DNA of 64,000 nt from Hofstenia miamia (lineage: Eukaryota; Xenacoelomorpha; Acoela; Hofsteniidae): NCBI GenBank assembly GCA_900660155.1, contig CABFPE010000019.1, positions 1,490,551 through 1,554,550 on the forward strand, written 5' to 3'. Below, piece by piece: positions 48,813-58,735 of the stretch. The stretch's first letter is position 1. Each line of letters begins with the position of its first letter. The notes beneath the pieces are model-generated. The model made no database searches and was not told where the DNA came from. It saw only the letters and a program-made list of their open reading frames with translations. Position numbers and translations under genes: made by a program.

Positions 48813-50949
48813 CTGCCTTCTGTGCTACTGCTCCTCCCCACTTTGGTACTCCCAACTCCTCCAAGTATATCTTATGCTTCTTACTAACTGCTCCTAGTGC
48901 TCCTACAACTACCTGGACTACTTCAACCTTCTTTAACTTCCACAGCCTTTCTATTTCCTCTGCAAACTCTCTGTACTTGTCTATCTTCTCTTTCTCCTTG
49001 CTTTCTACATTTCTGTTCTTTGGTACTGCTATGTCTATCACTGTTCCTAATCTTTTCTCTTTGTCTACCACTACTATGTCTGGCCTCCGTGCTTTTATCA
49101 CTTTGCTCGTCTGTATGTTGAAGTCCCTGTGGCTTGTGCTCATACCACTTGTCTCCTGCTTCTAACCCATGCTGCCTGCTCAAACTCCAGTGTACCATTC
49201 TTCCCAACTTGTCATGCCTGAACTTATACTCATTCTGTGCCAACTTCTCACACCCTGCTATCAGATGATCTACTGTCTCCGCCTCTTTCTTACACAGCCT
49301 ACACTTATCACTTACTTCTACTCTTCTGTCTATATGCTTCTTCACCCAGTTTGTTCTTATTGCTTGCTCCTGTGCTGCCATTATTAGTGCTTCTGTTTCT
49401 CTCTTCAGTCCTGCCTTCTTTAACCACTTGTTGCTCTCTTCTCTATCACACTTTTCTGTGTTCCTCCAGTATTCTCCATGCATTGCCTTCTGCCTATACC
49501 TTGTTTGCCTCTCTGATTCCATCCTACTCTGGTATATCTTCTTTCCTTCACTCTCAGTTCTTATCTTCTTCAACTCCTTAGTGACCTCTAGTAGGGACCC
49601 CTCAGGTTGCTCTTCTACATATTCCTTTAGCCCTAGTGCTTCTGCTTCTACAGTCTCCTCCACACTTAGCAGCCCTTTACCTCCCTTATGCCTTGTCATG
49701 TACAGCCTATCTACATCTCCATTGAGGTTGAATGCTCTCTCTGCTGCTAGTATCTTCCTTGTCTCCCTGTCTAATTCCCTCAGTTCATTCTTATTCCACC
49801 TAACTATTCCTGCCGAATATCTCAACACTGGTATCGCCCATGTATTAAATGCCTTTATGCTGTTTTGCCCATTCAATGCTGACTTCTGTAGTACCTTCCT
49901 TACTCTCCTCTTGTACTCTTTCCTTAGCCTCATCTTCATTTCCACGTGATCTGTTCTATCTTTCTCTATTACTCCTAAGTACTTGTACCCCTCTTTGACT
50001 TCCTCAATCTTATCCCCACTGCTTGTCCTCAAGCCCTCCCCATCCACACACTTGCCTCTAGTCATTGTCACTGCTGCACACTTTCCTAATCCAAACTCCA
50101 ACCCTGAATCTCTGCTTGCCTTCTCCAATGTCTCCACTTGCTTCTGCAACATCTTCCTTGAACTAGCGTACATCTTCAGGTCGTCCATGTACCACAGGTG
50201 ACTCACTGCTCTACCATTCTTCTCCATCTTATACCCTATGCCTGTCTCTTTTAACTTTTCTGTGATAGGTATTAAGCTAACTACAAACAGTAGTGGTGCT
50301 AAGCTGTCTCCCTGGAATATGCCTCGCCTAAACCTCAACCTATGCCCATCTATCTCAGTCTGCCACTTTGCCATCTCCCTCTCTAGAAACTCAACCCATT
50401 TCCGTGAAACTCCATTGGCCTCTAGCGTCCTCAATACCCACCTATGTGAAATGCTGTCATATGCCTTCCTGTAGTCTATCCATGCCATTGCCAAGTTTGT
50501 TTTCCTTCTTTTACAATTCTCCACCACTGCCTGGTCTATCAACAACTGATCTTTGCATCCTCTTGTCTTTGTCCTACATCCCTTCTGCTCCTCTGGTATC
50601 AACCTATTCTGTTCTAAGTAACATGCCAGCCTACTTGAAATCACTGAAGTTAGCAATTTCCACGTTGTTGGCAGACATGTTATTGGCCTGAAGTTGCTTG
50701 CTCACTACCTTTCTTTGGGTCCTTCTGTATCAGAAATGTCCTTCCCACTACCATCCACTCTGGACACCCACTCACCACACACTCCTCAAATGCTACTGCT
50801 AGTCTCTCATGCACACTTGTGAACTTCTTCAGCCAATACCCATGTACCTCATCTCTGCCTGGCGCCTTCCAGTTCTTCATCTTCTTTAGAGCCTCCTTCA
50901 GCCTTACAGTTGTGATTACTTCTTCTTCTTGCCTGACTTCTTTCTGCAT
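48813..50949 (-). pseudogene. R4/Dong-type LINE polyprotein (RT + CCHC + REL endonuclease)
   Basis: The first frame (50680-50949) carries NWKAPGRDEVHGYWLKKFTS and PEWMVVGRTFLIQKD, the RT start. The long frame (48923-50656, 577 codons) follows with [38 protein letters not shown] (first catalytic Asp), [17 protein letters not shown] and [13 protein letters not shown] (catalytic pair), then the thumb, then [18 protein letters not shown], a C-x2-C-x7-H-x4-C motif. The endonuclease core, [12 protein letters not shown] and GTVIDIAVP, lies in another frame (48763-49143). Thus there are two frameshifts, near 50690 and near 49145; otherwise the domains are well preserved. Reverse transcription primed at a nick made by the endonuclease is the known mechanism of the group. 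Alternative placement in a neighbouring REL-type clade is possible. Confidence 0.85.
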
Positions 50950-51002
50950 CTGTATACTCTCTATCTCCGGTCCTGCACTTCCCCATATATTCTCCCAGAA
51001 CC
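48813..51002 (-). mobile_element. R4/Dong-type LINE (restriction-like endonuclease), 5'-truncated
   Basis: A non-LTR retrotransposon on the minus strand, with RT followed by a CCHC motif and a restriction-enzyme-like endonuclease, the order of the R2/R4/NeSL group. The 5' part (zinc-finger and early N-terminal region) is missing: the sequence switches at about 51002 to a plus-strand CR1-like LINE tail. The 3' end meets an (AT)n run at an N, so some 3' sequence may be lost. GC content is clearly higher than in the flanks, pointing to a recent arrival. A second, rearranged copy lies at 63479-64000. Confidence 0.88.
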
Positions 51003-51336
51003 TTCAGTATCAATCTTTGTGTTTAACTCATAAGTTTATAAATGTGAATGCAATTCTCTAAATTTTCTACAACAATATATTCAGCTCAATCAAAGAACAA
51101 ATAAAATTTTCAGTAAAATTAACAGACAGGACTCTTTTACATTTAATTCCTGCGCATTGTGGAATAATCTAGATGTTACTACAAAAATGGAACCAAATTA
51201 TAAGCATTTTAAGAAAAAAATTAAGAATTAATTATTGAAAAAACAATCATTATTGGGCATTTCCAATCAATTACATGCATGAAGTCCGTATATCTAAAAT
51301 TAGTGCCCTTTAAGTAATTGCGCATATTTATTGATT

Positions 51337-51339
<3 letters not shown>
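51003..51339 (+). pseudogene. 3' fragment of a CR1/Jockey-like LINE
   Basis: A plus-strand frame around 51125-51215 reads DSFTFNSCALWNNLDVTTKM then YKHFKKKIKN, the C-terminal tail block (W-N-L...FKKKIK) of the same LINE family found at 55500-57755, where the matching stretch is near 57495-57590. Nucleotide similarity starts at 51003 (CAGTATCAATCTTTGTGT here, CAGTATCAATCTCTATGTGT at about 57366). It ends near a (TA)n run at 51340. Confidence 0.7.

Positions 51340-51375
<36 letters not shown>
51340..51375. repeat. (TA)n microsatellite
   Basis: Uninterrupted TA dinucleotides, about 18 units. Confidence 0.95.
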
Positions 51376-51378
<3 letters not shown>

Positions 51379-52240
51379 TGCCTGTTTTTGTGATTTTGCT
51401 GTTTATTTTTAATCAAAAATAAAAAATATAGACGTTAGACTTATTTCATTTTTTCTTTTCCGATACACTATCCTGTTAATATTTTTATTAACCACATTTC
51501 TTCAAATATTTAATTCGGGGATTTCTGCAAACATTTTTTATCTTTATTCTTAATTTTCCTTTTCGGATTAAGAATATTGAGTAAGCATGCTATTCACTTT
51601 TAAGGTGTCACAATGCCCTTATGTTTTTCATAGAGAAAGGTTAAAATATTCTAACTTCAATATCAATCATTTAACATTGAATTGTCTTTTTCAAAATTCA
51701 AAATTTTCCAATTTTGTTTTTTTAACACCAAGAGAATGTTCAATGCTATACGAATCTTAAATCAGAATTGAAAAAGTGCTTTTAAAATTCCAATAATAGG
51801 CCTTCAGTGCTTTCACACTTCAACCTTTTAAAATTTACTCACTTTTTGTTTGAATTTGTTTGCAACTTACAGAAAAGGCTTGGTGCTTTAACTGGTTTTG
51901 TCAAATGAAAAATTCAAAAACTTTTTCAAAGCTTTTACTAAAATTCTGCAAAAGTTTCAAAATCACAAAATATATTTGTGCTTTGTCAATATTTAGTATA
52001 TTTCAAAAGCATAACTGCTGCACAATGGGAATTATATTTATTTACATGCAAGTGTATTCATAATTTTGTAAAGCTTTATATTCCAGGCTTTGGGACAATT
52101 ATCATCAATTTCGAATAAAGCTTCTTTAAATTAGCATAGTTATAACTACTCAACGATATAAATTTAATACAAATACATTCGCAATAGCAGGCACTTTCAC
52201 ACGATAAAATAAAAATCGTTCACATCAGTATTTTAAACAC
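51376..52240. other. AT-rich non-coding stretch
   Basis: No gene is recognised. The open frame at 51860-52060 has Lys/Phe/Ile-rich composition without a domain. Confidence 0.4.
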
Positions 52241-53210
52241 CAACGTTCATGTCTTCCATACTTAAAACGGCTTCATGAAATGAGGTGGAGTGATGCACTG
52301 CTCGTGCACTATCGCTGCCTAATTCAAGGTTGCAAGAATAGACTGGAAATTGAAAATCAGAAAGTTTAATATCAAATGTATTTTATGCAACCTTGAATAT
52401 TTGATTTGACAGTTTTATGCAACCTTGAATATTTGATTTGACAGTTTTGATTAGACTTTCTAGGTAGACAATTCTTTGCTCACAAACACCAGTGGCATTA
52501 ACAGTTGGCACAGTGATTTTTTGCTTAATGCACGCCTTTAATTTTTAGACCATATAATTTCAATGGGGCTTAACATTGGACTATATGAACCAAGACGTAT
52601 TATGACGGCCGGAGAGTTTGAAAATACACTTTCTAAATGACTGTGACATGGAGCGTTGTCAACAACCACTAAATCTTCCAATGCTTTGCCTAAATTTCAA
52701 ATTAGTGCTCTATGACCAATCTTTGATCTTCCGAAATTTCTCCATCAAAATAAATTTATGTTGGTTTCATCTACCCAAACAATTTGCTTCCCATCTCTAA
52801 TCTCATTTCGTTGACAAACATATATAGCTCTTTTATTTTTGTTTGTTTCACTATTCCTTGAAATTGGAATGCTGTGCACCTTTTTTAGGTATTACATGTA
52901 TACATGTATTACATATTCAGTCTATTTAAAAGCATTTATTTACATCAATACTTTGAAGTGTACCTTTTCTCAAAAATATTTCGCAGAAATATTGTAGTTT
53001 TTGATAATGTAAAGAAATCCCAACAAATAAATTGTCTTTCATTGAAACCAATGTAATGGAACATTTCGATTCAAGAAGCTTAATCAAGTATTCTACATGA
53101 AGACCTAGATTATTTGCTAGGCTTCCACAATCATCACCTTTGTTGGGTCCTTCCACAATGAGCCTATAATTGAATAAAAACGTGCAACATGTAGTTAAAG
53201 TATTTTTCAA
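52240..53210 (-). pseudogene. IS630-like DDE transposase remnant
   Basis: On the minus strand, near 52830-52740, a frame reads NEIRDGKQIVWVDETNINLF, the DDE_3-type first Asp block. It is followed by GRSKIGHRA, then EDLVVVDNAPCHSHLESVF (second Asp) near 52690-52630, then RLGSYSPMLSPIEI (Glu) near 52580-52560, with about 32 residues between the second Asp and the Glu. The upstream frame at 52926-53210 includes EGPNKGDDCGSLANNLGLH, a likely helix-turn-helix. At least one stop follows NINLF, and more breaks lie toward the C-terminus. The family is IS630/Tc1-like but distinct from the two Tc1/mariner elements above. Terminal repeats were not found. Confidence 0.75.
52379..52447. repeat. 34-bp perfect tandem duplication
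   Basis: A unit reading TTTTATGCAACCTTGAATAT then TTGATTTGACAG occurs twice head to tail, and a related inverted piece (ATTCAAGGTTGCAAG) lies at about 52322. It falls inside the transposase remnant. Confidence 0.85.
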
Positions 53211-53405
53211 AGATGTAGGAAATCCTAGGAAATTTTAGCAAAAATTGCAAGTAGCACATTTAATTACTATCTATCTCTGGATTCATATTTAGCATATGTT
53301 CCATGCTGTAACGTTATTTGATCAACAACAACAATTCTACAAAGAAGGCATCTTAATGAAAGAGGATGCTCATTCATAAAATGTGCTAAAATTACGTCTT
53401 CTCAC

Positions 53406-53580
53406 ATGCAAATTACGTTTAATCAAATGCAAATTACGGTTCTCAAATGTAAATTACGGTTTCTGAAATGCAAATTACGGTTTCTGAAATGCAAATTACG
53501 GTTTCTCAAATGCAAATTACGGTTCTCAAATGCAAATTACGGTTTCTCAAATGCAAATTACGCTTTCTCAATTGCAATTG
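53406..53580 (+). repeat. 20/21-bp minisatellite built on the octamer ATGCAAAT
   Basis: Eight units start at 53406, 53427, 53447, 53468, 53489, 53510, 53530 and 53551, with spacings of 21, 20, 21, 21, 21, 20 and 21, and a decayed ninth at 53572. The consensus is ATGCAAATTACGGTTTCTCAA. Seven of the eight contain a perfect ATGCAAAT, the consensus POU/Oct octamer; the third has ATGTAAAT. Spacing is close to two helical turns. The array lies about 1.1 kb upstream of the predicted first exon of the plus-strand gene at 54649. The open frame across it is a by-product of the repeat. Confidence 0.92.
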
Positions 53581-54060
53581 GAAAAGGTGTAGAAAACGCT
53601 TAATTAAAATCAATAATATTCTCAGAAGTTGCTACCTGCCATGTGCAATAATTTACTCTAGTTTTATTTTTACATGTATTTTAGGTAGCAGAAATAGACT
53701 TTTATTATCAGAATTACCAATAGGTGTAAAAACACGTATTTCATATAAATTGTAATCGCTAACGTAAGCAATATCCAGTTGAGAGCTTGTCGGAATATAT
53801 GTAAGTTTTGTCACTATATTGAAAAGATTAAAATTATTAACACAAGACAAATTTGGTTTATTAACATCACTTGAAATTATCGAGAAATTCTTTTCAACTT
53901 TGATTGAATTAGCTGTAAAATTTTTGTAAGCTCCTTCCTCATAGCAACCTTTTTGCTCTTAGGTCTTATATCGATATTAATATGAACAAACACATAATGC
54001 TTGTAATTCAAGATTAGGGTTGCAAATTTAAGCTATTAATTTAAGCCGATTCGGACACAA
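53581..54060. other. AT-rich stretch between minisatellite and candidate promoter
   Basis: No gene is supported. Small open frames on both strands have no recognisable content. Confidence 0.4.
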
Positions 54061-54648
54061 TGAGCGTATTTGCTAATTGCACGCGCGTCGCCGGTTGGCC
54101 AACTATTGAAACGGCGAGCGGCCAAGTCTACTTAAGAAGCATTAACTGAAACCGCCGGTTGGAATGTATTAGCTAATTCAAACTCGGTTGCCAACTGTGT
54201 TTGTTAATATACACTCGTACAAATAGTGCCCGCGGATTTCATTGGCTAATTCAACGGTAGTGGCCAACCAACCAATAATATAGTCGTACTCAAAGTTTTC
54301 GAATTGAATTTGAGTTACTCGGGCCGAGTTCGAATATTTACGATTCAAGCTTGAATATTTTTTTGAAGAATAGGCCTATTCCGAATTCGTTTGCCATTTT
54401 TTTCAAATTTCCTAGTTTTTTTCACTAAACATATGTATTTGAAGTTGATAAAGCAAGTGAAATTTAAAATAATTTATTTTTCAAGGGATTTTCATTCGAG
54501 TCTAAGTAAAAGTACTAATGAATTCTTTTAAGAGTTTTTTGATGAAGTTTTGCGAATTAATGCGAGCTGGAGTTTTCAAAATTCCGAGTATTTGAAAACC
54601 CTGGTTGCATTGCGTCATTATCAGCTGCGCAATTTTTACTTGGCTTAA
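54061..54648 (+). promoter_or_regulatory. candidate promoter region of the coiled-coil gene
   Basis: A local rise in GC and CpG (GCACGCGCGTCGCCGG, GGCGAGCGGCC, GCCCGCGG) within very AT-rich surroundings. Related motifs recur: GCTAATT at 54072, 54172 and 54245, each followed within 15-25 bases by TTGCCAAC- or GGCCAAC-type sequence; CCAAT occurs near 54278. Closer to the predicted start codon, TGCGTCATTATCAGCTGCGC (54611-54630) has a CRE-like core. The region ends at the ATG at 54649. It is proposed as a promoter from position and composition only; no TATA box was assigned. Confidence 0.4.
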
Positions 54649-54795
54649 ATGTCTTCACCACCACAATACGTGTATAGCATTTGGCGACCTGATAGCGTTT
54701 GTGATCAACCGGAAATCATATTGAATGATTTTGGAGATGGTTCAATCAGTCACACACATACAAATTCAGCAAGAATTTCAAGTGGAGAGATGAAA
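54649..54795 (+). CDS. uncharacterised coiled-coil gene, candidate exon 1 (49 aa)
   Basis: An ATG at 54649 opens 49 codons (MSSPPQYVYSIWRPDSVCDQ...) ending at ...SSGEMK, directly followed by GTAAAT, a splice donor. The exon ends in phase 0 and the exon at 58736 starts in phase 0. Codon content is balanced, unlike the AT-rich random frames nearby. The protein family was not recognised. The ATG is preceded by a CpG-enriched segment. Linkage to 58736 is inferred from phase, strand and order and is not proven; intermediate exons in the 3.9-kb intron are possible. Confidence 0.55.
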
Positions 54796-55303
54796 GTAAA
54801 TAAAATAATAAATATATAAAATAAAATGCAATAATTCAGATAGTGTACTTAATGTACTGTTTTATTGGTTTTCCGAAAATTTTAATTGTCTGTTACAAAT
54901 TAAAAATACCGGCAAGCATACAAAGACTCGTGAAGTTTACAATTATAATTACGACTAAATCATTTGGAATAGTTGGCGCGAGCGTCGTTAGCAAATACAC
55001 CCAATTGTTTATTAATATACGTAATTAAGCCACCTCCACTGTCATCAAATTTTTCAATTTCTCGATCATGGCGAAAAACATGAAAATTGCACAAATCTGT
55101 ATTAAAATCCTTTCTTTTACAAGTTTAGTGTCTGGTATAGCAAAAATTGAAACAGAAGGGATTAATAGCAAGCATTCTTTCACCAAGTGTAACTTAGATA
55201 ATGAACCATTAACAAAGTAGCGGATTCATAATTATTGATGTTTAAATTTCCGTAATAAAGTGATTTTATCATGCCCTTCATCGATTCATTGAAGAAGACT
55301 CAC

Positions 55304-55470
55304 CTTGACTCCATTGTTGTACAACTCAAGATTTTTTATCTTTAAAAGAGATTTATTTAACCCATTTTGAATCAAGTCCCATCTTTTCTTCAAAATAATT
55401 TTTACAATTTTCTACTCTTCGTCTGACAGTGCACGCGGTATCCTAATAACGTAATCCTTAAAATTCTTAA
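55304..55470 (-). pseudogene. possible minus-strand exon fragment, unknown
   Basis: The minus strand reads KDYVIRIPRALSDEE, a stop, then KIVKIILKKRWDLIQNGLNK and SLLKIKNLELYNNGVK, immediately followed by GTGAGT, a consensus donor (AAG/GTGAGT). Composition looks protein-like. The in-frame stop and absence of a recognised family argue for a decayed fragment or a chance frame with a good donor. No acceptor was assigned. Confidence 0.25.
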
Positions 55471-55499
55471 GCATTCTTGCATTACTAAGTAATCTTCTA

Positions 55500-57755
55500 C
55501 ATAATAAATAAATTTATTACTGTCCTTGGAGATTTTAATTCCAATTATTTTAATTCTGCTGAATCAAAACGAATTGAACATATTTGTGATATTTTTTATT
55601 TTCAAACTATCAATAAAACCAGTCCAACTAGATTTTCTAATTTTATAGATTTCTTATCCGACAGTTGCAATAAATAGAAAACCTATATATTTGAATCATT
55701 TAGTGATCACAATTGTTGCGTATATGTTATTAACTATAAGTTGAAAGCTAAATATAGGAAACTTATTTATTCTGGGGATTTTAGCAATTTCAATGAGCAA
55801 AAATTTATAAAGTTTTTAAGGAACGTTGGATTTGAACTTACCTACACTTTTAATGATGCTGATACTGATAACATGCTAAAATATAGTACGCATGAAATCA
55901 TCAAAGTCTTAAATAAAGTAGCACCGCTGTGAACCAAATTAATTAGCACTAAATTATTGTCGGTGATTAACCAACCCCACGATTCCGACTTGATTAAAGA
56001 ACAGGTAAGTAAAAAAAATATATTCTTTGAACTTGCGAAATCGAATCCTATTAATCTGAATTGGACTAATTATGAGGAGGCTAAGCAATTAATCAAACGG
56101 AGCCGCAAATGAAACTACGAATCTAAGGTAAAGGATTACTTCAAACAACTAAAGGAATGTAGCCAAAAATGCAATTTTCTTAATAAACGCATTGGGAGAA
56201 CCGAAGGACTAAATATTTGTATTGTAGCAATTGAATTTGAAAATAGGACATACAAGAACAAGAAGGAAATTGCAAATATTTTAAACAGGAATTTTCAATT
56301 TGAAGAATATAGAAACGTTTCATCCCAACAACCCAGTATTAGAAAGATGCAGTTTCATTTCAACTTAATTTCTTATTATGAGTTCAAAAATTTTGTAAAT
56401 AAGCTAAATAATAATAAATCTCGTGGATCCAATAATCTATCGTATTGGATAATTAAAAAATATTTTTACATTTTGGTGAATATCTGCTTGTAGCATTTAA
56501 TCAAAATATTATAAATAATGATTTTCGTATTTTTTTTAAACCATCGGATATTTCACCGTTATTTAAAAAAGGAGACCTGCTAGATCACAGCTTTATTTGA
56601 TTTAAGCAAACCATTTAACTCAATGAATTTCGATATATTAAAAGAACAATTAAGGCGACAAGGTTTTAGTTTCAATGCAGTAAATTTTATTATGAGTTTT
56701 CTAAGCAATCGCAAACAACGAGTAAAAATTGACAAAAAAATTTTAGAATATATTATTAAATATTTAGTTGTGCCCCAAGGAACTGTATTGCTCTTCAATC
56801 TATTTGCATTATACGTAAATGATATTTCTAAATCCTTGGAAACGGAACTATTTATCAATATGCAGATAATACTTGCATATTATGAACAGCAAAAAATCCC
56901 TTTGTGGCAACCAGACATTTGACAAAACATATTCAAAATCTTGTAAAATATATCAATCGCAATAAACTAAAAATAATTTCTGACAAAACTCAATTTATCA
57001 TTTTTTCATCCAAAGAACAAAGAAAGTTTACTGAAAATATTAACATTAATGTTTGTGATACTGAAATTATTCAAAGCACATGTGTAAATTACCTTGGTGT
57101 ACTAATAGACAATGATTTAAAATGTGATAATTTTCTTTCCCAAAAATTAAAACAGGTGACATTTGGAGTGAAACATGTGTACAATTTGCGTCATGTAAGA
57201 AACACGTTTCAATAGAACTTATTAATTCATTTGTACTGAGTCAATTTTATTGTGCCTTTCAAAAAATTTTTAACTGGTCATTTAGGACACCGAACTATAT
57301 TCAAAAGCATGAGTTTATTACGCAATTAAGAGCATCATATAATATCTTGGACCCCAGTTACTTTATTCAGTATCAATCTCTATGTGTGATTCATAAATTT
57401 ATTCATTAAGTTTTCACAATAATTACATCACAATCAATAAAAGGAATAAAACATTTTTGTATCAATAATCGTCAAAATTATTTTCTTTCAGATGTTCGAT
57501 CTTATGGAATGAATTAAATATCGATATAAAATATGAGAAAAATTGTAAACACTTCAAGAAAAAAATCAAGCAAGCTTTATTGAATAAACAAAAATTATTG
57601 GACAGATAATCAACTCAATACATAGTCGAATTATTTTTAAAACTGCCCTTTATTTAATAATGCATATGAAAACAGTTGTAGGTATTTTTGTCGTGTTAGT
57701 TTGAAGCCTTTATATACATATTAGCAATAAATTTGCTTTAACTATTATTATTAGC
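55500..57755 (+). pseudogene. CR1/Jockey-like LINE copy, internally deleted
   Basis: From left: TVLGDFNSNYFNSAESKRIE at about 55517 and SPTRFSNFIDFLSD near 55620, the C-terminal part of an AP-type endonuclease. Then a basic linker with FFELAKSNPINLNWTNYEEA near 56020, very like FELAKTEPTTPNWTNYEKSK in the minus-strand copy. Then NNNKSRGSNNLSYWIIKKYF near 56410 and SDISPLFKKGDL near 56550. At about 56583 the sequence jumps to ALFDLSKPFNSMNFDILKEQ, so the YRPIS segment is deleted. VPQGTV, a damaged YADD region and NYLGVLIDNDLKC (57090) follow, then the WN-L tail near 57500. It ends in (ATT)n at 57743-57755. Multiple stops make it inactive. Confidence 0.82.
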
Positions 57756-58735
57756 ATCCTTCAGTAAAGCAGTATACAATTAAGATTACATTAATTTTTG
57801 GCCAGTTATGTATATGACTATGATGAAACACTACAATTTGTTTATTATTCATATTCATGCGAAAATTGCATCTTTAATAGTGTGCAGTCATTAAGAAAAA
57901 TGGCTCGCAGCAAATATACACACCTACATCGCAACATTTACACATTTCAATATTTGAAAAATTTATTTCTAATCTGTTTTGGCTTGATAGAAATTTGTCA
58001 AAAAAATTCAAATATTCGTTATATTTGAAAAATGTTACATTTATTATTTTTAGTTTTTCATATTTTATTTGTATTTGTAAAATACCAAACAATTGCAATT
58101 ACCACATATTTTCCCAAGCATTAATTGGGAACTAATGTTGATGAAAACGAGGAGTGATAAATCCGTTTTCTACCGACAAACACTGAATTGCAATTATTTT
58201 TTCTGAAATATCGTTTTCATAAACGATTTAATTAAAACGTAGAGTTAACTAAAGGTTTTGAAGGGACGAGATATTTTGTTGAAATGTGGTAAAATGATCT
58301 TTGGGTTATTTTAAAACTAAAATGCCTTTCCCAATTTGCTTTATTTGCTATTAAAGGCATCATTTTGTGTAAACACGTAATGACGTCATTTGTTAAGTGT
58401 AAAGTTTATAATATTTTAATGTATAAAATATAAATTATTTAAATTGAAGAAATTACATTTTGAAAATCTATACAATAGCATACAGATCATTCATACAATT
58501 TTGAATTCAGAAGCGAACTTTATTAGTTTGAACATTAATGGAGTCATGATTGAGGTGAAGTTTTTTAAGTGCTGTTAATAGCAAGTAGAATACTAATATT
58601 ATTTTATGCTTTGTTTTAATTTATTTGGCGAACATTCAAAATCTAGGTGACTTTTGGATATTTTCACCTATAGCCTATACATTAAATTTGTATAACAATG
58701 AATGTTTAAAATGCATTAAGTTCATTTTGTTTTAG
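57756..58735. other. AT-rich intronic sequence
   Basis: No element or exon was recognised between the LINE tail and the acceptor at 58735. The open frames at 57798 and 57874 overlap on opposite strands and have no domain. Confidence 0.4.

Larger units (their letters stand above)
54796..58735 (+). other. proposed intron 1 of the coiled-coil gene
   Basis: Starts GTAAAT and ends TTTTGTTTTAG. It contains a CR1-like LINE copy in the same orientation (55500-57755) and a possible minus-strand coding fragment at 55304-55470. The remaining sequence is AT-rich with no further exon recognised. Confidence 0.5.

Noticed and set aside
48728-50691. Plus-strand open frames over the R4-type LINE
   Set aside because: They are antisense shadows of the RT and endonuclease frames, rich in Ser/Leu/Cys as expected from the complement of Lys/Glu-rich coding sequence.
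53406-53580. CRISPR-like array
   Set aside because: Units are contiguous with no unique spacers, and the genome is eukaryotic; it is a minisatellite.
53406-53755. Repeat protein (MQITVLKCKLRFLK-type) encoded by the minisatellite
   Set aside because: The frame is created by a 21-bp unit and is disrupted where units are 20 bp; no supporting exon structure.
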